The notes below the pieces were generated by a model. That model was given only the letters and a program-made list of their open reading frames with translations, searched no databases and was not told where the DNA came from. A stretch of 46,809 nucleotides of DNA from an uncultured Christensenella sp. (GTDB taxonomy: Bacteria > Bacillota > Clostridia > Christensenellales > UBA3700): the NCBI GenBank assembly GCA_910583995.1, contig CAJTYW010000014.1, positions 1 to 46,809 of the forward strand. Direction: 5' to 3'. Position 1 is the stretch's first letter. The number at the start of each line of letters is the position of its first letter. Below are positions 41,859 through 46,809 of this stretch, piece after piece. The translations under genes and the position numbers were made by a program.

Positions 41859-43085
41859 ATGTCAATCATTTTGCATTGTGATGCCAATAATTTTTACGCA
41901 TCTGTTGAAACTCTATTAAATCCCGATTTAAAGGGTAAAGCTATTGCCGTTTGTGGAAATCCCGAAAAACGGCACGGTATTGTACTTGCTAAATCTGATA
42001 TAGCTAAAAAGGCAGGAGTCAAAACAGGCGAACCAATTTGGTGGGCAAAGCAAAAATGTCCTGAAATAATTTTTGTACAACCGCATTATGACGAATATGT
42101 TTCCATTAGCAACAAACTATTTGCAATGTACAGCGAATACACAGATAAAGTTGAATCCTTCGGTATTGACGAGTGCTGGCTAGATTGTTCTCAATCCACA
42201 AACTTATTTGGCAGTGGGGAACAAATTGCTGAAACTCTAAGACAGCGTGTGAAAGACGAGATTGGTATAACAATATCCGTTGGTGTGTCTTTTACAAAGA
42301 TTTTTGCAAAGCTAGGTTCAGATTACAAAAAGCCTGATGCCGTAACCGTAATTGACGAAAACAATTACAAAGATATTATTTGGGGATTGCCTGTAACAGA
42401 CCTTCTTATGGTTGGCAGGCAAACTGCAAAGCTATTTAAACAACTTAGTATAAACACAATTGGCGACCTAGCAAAATATGATGCAGCCACTCTACAACAA
42501 TATATTGGAATTAATGGTAAAAAGTTACATTTGTATGCAAACGGCATTGAAACTGAAGAAATTCGACTTGCAGAACAAAAACATATACCTGAAAGCATAG
42601 GCAACAGCACAACAACTCCATTTGATGTGACAAACGAAAGCGAAGCGGAAGCAGTTATCACATCACTTGCTGAAATGGTAGCAATAAGGCTACGAAAGCA
42701 TAAACTCATAGCAAACGGACTTGGTGTAAGCATAAGATATTGTTCACTTGACGGAACGCACAAAAATAATTTGCTGACTTATACAACTTGCAATGCTCAA
42801 GATATTGCGGAAGAAGCTCTTAAATTGCTACGCTCAATCCACAATTTCAAAAAAGACCCGCCTATTAGGCAACTAGGTGTATACACTTATAAACTTTCAA
42901 CAAGCGAAGTTAGACAAACTACATTTTTTGATATACCACACAGCAAACGCGAAAATCTGGATAAATCAATAGATGAAATTCGTTCCAAATACGGACAAAC
43001 AGCTGTTAAATCGGGTATTGTCGCAAAGCACGAAGAATTATGCGATGGGTTAGTTGACAAGGACTTTCAACCTTTCAAAAAATAA
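41859..43085 (+). CDS. dinB: DNA polymerase IV (Y family)
   Basis: A 408-residue error-prone translesion polymerase. Metal-binding acids are Asp8 (HCDANNFYAS) and Asp104-Glu105 (SFGIDECWLD). The conserved VGVSFTKIFAKLGSDYKKPDA stretch and helix-hairpin-helix region follow. The little-finger domain is at about 240-350, and a clamp-binding-like QTTFFDI lies near the C-terminus. It is one of only two complete rightward genes in the window. The start follows AAAGGTAG, a moderate site. Confidence 0.93.
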   Translation: MSIILHCDANNFYASVETLLNPDLKGKAIAVCGNPEKRHGIVLAKSDIAKKAGVKTGEPIWWAKQKCPEIIFVQPHYDEYVSISNKLFAMYSEYTDKVESFGIDECWLDCSQSTNLFGSGEQIAETLRQRVKDEIGITISVGVSFTKIFAKLGSDYKKPDAVTVIDENNYKDIIWGLPVTDLLMVGRQTAKLFKQLSINTIGDLAKYDAATLQQYIGINGKKLHLYANGIETEEIRLAEQKHIPESIGNSTTTPFDVTNESEAEAVITSLAEMVAIRLRKHKLIANGLGVSIRYCSLDGTHKNNLLTYTTCNAQDIAEEALKLLRSIHNFKKDPPIRQLGVYTYKLSTSEVRQTTFFDIPHSKRENLDKSIDEIRSKYGQTAVKSGIVAKHEELCDGLVDKDFQPFKK

Positions 43086-43207
43086 AAGATATAAAGATAA
43101 AAAATTAAACAATCTTATAAACTTAAATTAAAACTGTTTTAACAATAGTTAAATCATTTGTTAATTTCAATAAATTTCTTTTGAGATTTAAACAACAAAT
43201 ATTGAAT

Positions 43208-43237
43208 AAAAAAGGAGTGCATTTGCACTCCTTTTAT
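43208..43237 (-). terminator. Terminator of beta-helix protein gene C
   Basis: AAAAGGAGTGCA pairs with TGCACTCCTTTT, with a T-tract on the minus strand. It is similar in sequence to the terminator of the third surface gene at 46651-46678. Confidence 0.85.
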
Positions 43238-43247
43238 TTTAATTACT

Positions 43248-46193
43248 CTAGAAAAACAAGTCCATTGTTAGTTTTTGATTTATTACATTTAATATTATCT
43301 CACTATCCGCACTTGTTACCTTGCCTTTGTTTATGATTAGGCTTGCAAGTTTAATTTCCGCATTTAAGTTATCGTATAAAACTTTATCGTTTGCTAGTTC
43401 CCTTAAATATGCACAATCACTTGCACTTATCCTGCCGTCTCCATTTATATCGCCTAGTACAGATAGGTATATTATCTCTGTTCCACCTGTTGTTGTGTAT
43501 TCCACTCTCCAACCTGTCCCTACTGCTAGCTCAAATCTCTTATCGTAAGTACTTTGGTCTACTGGCACTCCATTTACATATATCTCTTTTTCTGCACTAT
43601 CTTTTATTACTATTTTGCTTGTATCATATCCCAATGTTTCTACAAATCTTTTTACACTTGTATTTGGGGCGATATTACCTAGTACTAACCTTCCACCATT
43701 TAAGCTACTATCATTTACGCCGTGTACTATTCCACCTTGTTTATATGTTTTTCTATATCCTTCGTCATCTATATATATAAACTTATATTCCCCTTCTTCC
43801 ACTTGTGGGGTTAAGGTTATTGCATATTTAATAGTAACATCGTTATTAGTCTTGTCTACCCACTCATAATTTGCTTTATCTTTTAATGAGATTGTAGCTG
43901 TATAACTTCCTACATTAGTTGCTGTGTTACCTGTTATATTCATTATCTTACTATCGTAACCTGTAGGCAAAAATTCTTTTTTACTTCCGTCATACTCAAA
44001 TATTTGGTTACCATTTGGTTTTTGCAATTGAGCTTTTACTATACTAAAAGATATTTGAGCATTAAATGGTAGTGAATAATTTTTACTATCAGCACCGACT
44101 AATTCATAAACGTTTGCTATATAATTGCCTATATCACGACCAGAACCATTTACAACTGCTGTACAATAATCGTTATTAACTACACCTTTTAAATAAATAG
44201 TAGGACTTTGATAAAAACCATTATATTGCAACTCTGTATTATCACAAGCTATGTCAACTGGTTTTGGAGTAATCGTAATGCTAAAGGAAGGATTTAAATA
44301 TTGATTAGCCGTCTGTTGATTAGCGTAAAACATATATGTACCGACTTCTTTAACGCTAAAAGTTTCAGCTACTATATTTGAGTTTGCATCTACAATTTCT
44401 GAAAAATCGGATTTTATAACAAATTCACTACCGCTATATTCAACTGTAATATCAGGTTTAGTTGTAACAGAATCGTTATAATACCAATTCAAATTACTTG
44501 ATAAAGTCTCTGTAGTTACTACCATTTCTTCATCTGCTAAAGTTACACCATATCCGTCATTATTGATAAAAAAGAAATTAGACGGGATAAGTGTATTGCC
44601 ACTTGAGACATAACCAGAAGTCAAAACTTTTCCATTATAGTCTGCTGACGAACTACCATTTAAATCTATTCCTATATACGCCATTCCGTTTTCTGCCAAG
44701 TTACCTGTAATGTTTATTTTACTTACAAAATATAAGTCCGAATTTATATCATTAACTTTATTGTCATAAACTCTTGCACCACCACTTATTGTAGCACTAA
44801 TTCTAGAATATATGCCGCCATAACCAGCAGTCGCTTTGTTTTGGCTGACTACGCCACCACAAAGATTTACTCCACCTATTGCAAAAATTGCACCGCCTTC
44901 ACTTGCACTATTATTTTCTATTGTTCCGCCATATAAATTCAAAATGTTTTCCGTTTGCACTAAAATTGCTCCGCCCCAATCAGCACAACTATTTCCAACA
45001 ATTTTTCCTCCAAAAATATTAGCATTAGGGCACAAATTGATATAAAACGCACCTGCGTGTATACCCGCATAATTATTTTCAAATAGTCCGCCGCATATAT
45101 TTAGTTCACTCACATTACCAACATACAAAGCTCCTCCTCTTCCTGCAGCTGTGTTGTTTGCAAATATTCCGTCAAAAATATTGCATACGCCATTAGGTGA
45201 ATTAATTCCAATTGCACCACCTTGAATACTTATACGGTCATCTAATCTTTTACTGGTATCAATATTATTATAAAAAACTCCACCATAAACATTTAGATTA
45301 CCTTGTATATAAAGTCCACCTATTTGAATCGCACTATTATCCATTATCAATCCATTAAATATATTTACATTTGAATTACTAACAGCACAAATCGCACCAC
45401 CCATATCGGCATAGTTTCCCGCAATAACTCCGCTATAAAGGTTCAATGTAGCAGCGTTATCTAATAATATACCACCACCGTGGAAAAACTCACTACCAGC
45501 AGCTCTTGATGCTCCGGTAATTTTTCCAAACTGCAAATCTCTAAGTTTTTGAATTTGTTCTTCAGACCCTACAGTATAATTATTGTATATATCATAAACT
45601 TTTTGTGCGTCATATTTGCTATCAAGCAAATTTAGCACCGAATTTGGATACAAATAAATTGCGTTACCAAAATCAACAGGATTATCTTTTTTCAATTTTC
45701 TATCAATTGTATGTCCATTCAAATCCAATGTAATACTTGTTATGTCAGGTACAGCTATTCTACCAAAATAAAAACCTGCTCCTTTACCAAAAGATGTATT
45801 ATATTCGCTATCGGCTTTAGCAATCCAATCTGTCATTAAAACTACTTTTACATTTTTTCCTGTGTCAACAGCTTTTTGTGTTGCTTCTAACCAAGCATCT
45901 TGCAAACAATTACAAGTAAGTGCATTTTCACAACCGCTTGTATGCTTTAGTTCATATTCAAAATACGCCTTAGGAATGTCAAAATCAACATTATCCATTG
46001 ACGGAACTTTTATACCGCTATCATTATCTGTATTATTATTTTCTGTAAGCGCATTATTTTGTGAGCTAGTATTTACTATGCTGTTGCTATTATTCTCCAC
46101 CACACCTGTAACACAAATTGTGCCTAACACTAGTAGTAGAGATAGTACTAAAACAAAAAATACTATACCCGCACGCTTTATACATTTTGCCAT
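43248..46193 (-). CDS. Secreted beta-helix surface protein with dockerin-like C-terminus (C)
   Basis: A 981-residue secreted protein with signal peptide MAKCIKRAGIVFFVLVLS. A beta-helix region (about 150-520) carries repeats of the N-G-G-x-F/I, N-x-A-x-x-G-G-A type. One or two MBG/YDG-type bacterial Ig-like repeats (about 640-810; DNTELQYNG, NYSLPF, YEW) follow. A GTG domain (FELAVGTGWRVE) and a C-terminal dockerin-like pair (913-981) complete it; loop 1 is canonical (GDINGDGRISASD) and loop 2 lacks acidic ligands. It is longer than protein B because of the Ig-like part. The N- and C-terminal codons are nearly identical to gene B, while the middle differs. The start follows AAAGGAGAG. Expression probably depends on switch C. 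Confidence 0.85.
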   Translation of the reverse strand: MAKCIKRAGIVFFVLVLSLLLVLGTICVTGVVENNSNSIVNTSSQNNALTENNNTDNDSGIKVPSMDNVDFDIPKAYFEYELKHTSGCENALTCNCLQDAWLEATQKAVDTGKNVKVVLMTDWIAKADSEYNTSFGKGAGFYFGRIAVPDITSITLDLNGHTIDRKLKKDNPVDFGNAIYLYPNSVLNLLDSKYDAQKVYDIYNNYTVGSEEQIQKLRDLQFGKITGASRAAGSEFFHGGGILLDNAATLNLYSGVIAGNYADMGGAICAVSNSNVNIFNGLIMDNSAIQIGGLYIQGNLNVYGGVFYNNIDTSKRLDDRISIQGGAIGINSPNGVCNIFDGIFANNTAAGRGGALYVGNVSELNICGGLFENNYAGIHAGAFYINLCPNANIFGGKIVGNSCADWGGAILVQTENILNLYGGTIENNSASEGGAIFAIGGVNLCGGVVSQNKATAGYGGIYSRISATISGGARVYDNKVNDINSDLYFVSKINITGNLAENGMAYIGIDLNGSSSADYNGKVLTSGYVSSGNTLIPSNFFFINNDGYGVTLADEEMVVTTETLSSNLNWYYNDSVTTKPDITVEYSGSEFVIKSDFSEIVDANSNIVAETFSVKEVGTYMFYANQQTANQYLNPSFSITITPKPVDIACDNTELQYNGFYQSPTIYLKGVVNNDYCTAVVNGSGRDIGNYIANVYELVGADSKNYSLPFNAQISFSIVKAQLQKPNGNQIFEYDGSKKEFLPTGYDSKIMNITGNTATNVGSYTATISLKDKANYEWVDKTNNDVTIKYAITLTPQVEEGEYKFIYIDDEGYRKTYKQGGIVHGVNDSSLNGGRLVLGNIAPNTSVKRFVETLGYDTSKIVIKDSAEKEIYVNGVPVDQSTYDKRFELAVGTGWRVEYTTTGGTEIIYLSVLGDINGDGRISASDCAYLRELANDKVLYDNLNAEIKLASLIINKGKVTSADSEIILNVINQKLTMDLFF

Positions 46194-46216
46194 AATAAAA
46201 CTCTCCTTTTTGTAAA

Positions 46217-46243
46217 GTACATAGAATAAGTATATCTATGTAC
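46217..46243. repeat. Switch C, gene-proximal inverted repeat
   Basis: GTACATAGA-N9-TCTATGTAC, 27 bp, matching the reverse complement of 46367-46393 at 26 of 27 positions. It differs from copy B at the central base, and its partner arm carries the matching change. Confidence 0.9.
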
Positions 46244-46366
46244 TTTTTAAGGTGTTTTTTAAGTTTGAATCTGTATTTTTTGTTAAATTTAACTAAATAT
46301 CTTACAAAGTCTTGAGCGTAGCCTTGACAAAAGCTTACATTTACCCTTATAATATTCATATAATAT
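46244..46366 (+). promoter_or_regulatory. Switch C: 123-bp invertible segment with promoter in OFF orientation
   Basis: TTGACA (46324-46329), 18-bp spacer, TATAAT (46348-46353) on the plus strand, pointing away from gene C. Length (123 bp), repeat spacing and promoter are as in copy B. The gene-proximal part has diverged. Confidence 0.85.
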
Positions 46367-46399
46367 GTACATAGATATACTTATTCCATGTACTCTTTT
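46367..46399 (+). terminator. Switch C, distal inverted repeat doubling as terminator
   Basis: GTACATAGA with CCATGTAC, then TCTTTTTTT. Same arrangement as copies A and B; one stem pair is a wobble or mismatch. Confidence 0.7.
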
Positions 46400-46590
46400 T
46401 TTACATTTCTATCCCTTATTTTTGCCATTTACCCCCGATTTTTGATAGTTTTATTGCATAAAACAAGTAAAATCAAAAAATTAAACTTTACACAAAAAGT
46501 TACACCCTGAAACATTAGTTTCAGGGTGATTTAAATAAGGTATTTTTTTATTTAATTAACTAAATTTAAGAAATCTTATGGCTTAATTTT
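46400..46590 (+). ncRNA. Conserved flank of switch C, candidate small RNA or recombination enhancer
   Basis: Same conserved patches as copies A and B, including CCGATTTTTGATAG (46435-46448) and a perfect 11-bp hairpin (46503-46528), CACCCTGAAAC/GTTTCAGGGTG with loop ATTA. The flank ends at CTTATGGCTTAA. Confidence 0.4.
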
Positions 46591-46650
46591 AATTTTATTT
46601 TAACATAAATACGATTAATTTTTAAATTTTATATTTAATTTTATAGCAAA

Positions 46651-46678
46651 AAAAAGGAGTGCGTTAACACTCCTTTTT
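46651..46678 (-). terminator. Terminator of the third surface-protein gene
   Basis: AAAAAGGAGTG pairs with CACTCCTTTTT around CGTTAA. Confidence 0.85.
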
Positions 46679-46681
46679 ATA

Positions 46682-46809
46682 TTAAAAGAATAAATCAATT
46701 GTAAGTTGTTTATTTAAAACATTTATCAAAATCTCACTATCTGCACTTGTTACTTTGCCTTTGTTTATGATTAGGCTTGCAAGTTTAATTTCCGCATTTA
46801 AGTTATCGT
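46682..46809 (-). CDS. 3' end of a third dockerin-type surface protein (partial)
   Basis: Only the last 41 or so codons are in the window. The encoded tail, from DNLNAEIKLASLIINKGKV to a terminal LTIDLFF and TAA, matches the C-termini of proteins B and C almost residue for residue. The 5' part lies right of the window. It lies upstream of gene C in transcription order, with switch C between them, so at least two family members are tandem. Confidence 0.85.
   Translation of the reverse strand, partial: DNLNAEIKLASLIINKGKVTSADSEILINVLNKQLTIDLFF

Noticed and set aside
1..46809. CRISPR array, tRNA/rRNA genes, insertion sequences, recombinase gene
   Set aside because: Looked for and not seen. In particular no tyrosine or serine recombinase that could drive the switches is encoded here, so it must lie elsewhere.

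Overview
The window reads as chromosome of an AT-rich, Gram-positive, anaerobic Bacillota, most probably an uncultured gut-type Clostridia. Four things point there: the AAGGAGG-type ribosome binding sites, TTGACA/TATAAT promoters, the gene order rpsO-pnp-ylxY-mlpA ... ftsK ... pgsA-cinA-recA-rny known from Bacillus subtilis and relatives, and a soluble flavin/iron-sulfur redox gene set. Nearly all genes lie on the minus strand. No tRNA, rRNA, CRISPR array, transposase or recombinase gene was seen.

Layout. 1-270 is the edge of a repeated regulatory cassette (copy A). 270-11442 holds ybaK-like, rny, recA, cinA (short form), pgsA, rimO, ftsK, a dUTPase-like gene and an M16 peptidase; M16 through recA look like one long operon. 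11751-13386 is a small accessory spot: a ylxY-type deacetylase on the plus strand, two paralogous XRE regulators with five shared operator-like sites, and a remnant that resembles the start of a SLOG-family gene. 13387-22756 returns to core genes: pnp, rpsO, then the overlapping operon recJ-relA-MBL hydrolase-hemZ. 23100-25475 is a large secreted beta-helix protein with a dockerin-like C-terminus, preceded by switch copy B. 26024-38898 is a redox and C4-dicarboxylate block: a GH18-like lipoprotein, fumB, fumA, a soluble fumarate reductase pair, a complete FlxABCD-HdrABC set, and an LDH-fold dehydrogenase carrying the malate-specificity arginine. 39688-43085 holds a small acidic membrane protein, galU and dinB. 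43248-46193 is a second beta-helix/dockerin protein with switch copy C, and the 3' end of a third one runs off the right edge.

How the parts work together. The metabolic block is sufficient on paper for oxaloacetate to malate to fumarate to succinate. Its electrons could come from NADH through Flx-Hdr, with ferredoxin reduced by bifurcation; there is no membrane anchor, so the chemistry would be cytosolic. The most striking non-coding structure lies upstream of the surface proteins. A 123-bp segment carrying a consensus promoter (TTGACA-N18-TATAAT) is bounded by 27-bp inverted repeats. In both complete copies the promoter points away from the surface gene, and the distal repeat followed by a T-tract forms an intrinsic terminator. 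This is the architecture of a phase-variable invertible promoter captured in the OFF state. A further ~140 bp beyond it is conserved and ends in a hairpin whose sequence changes while its pairing is kept.
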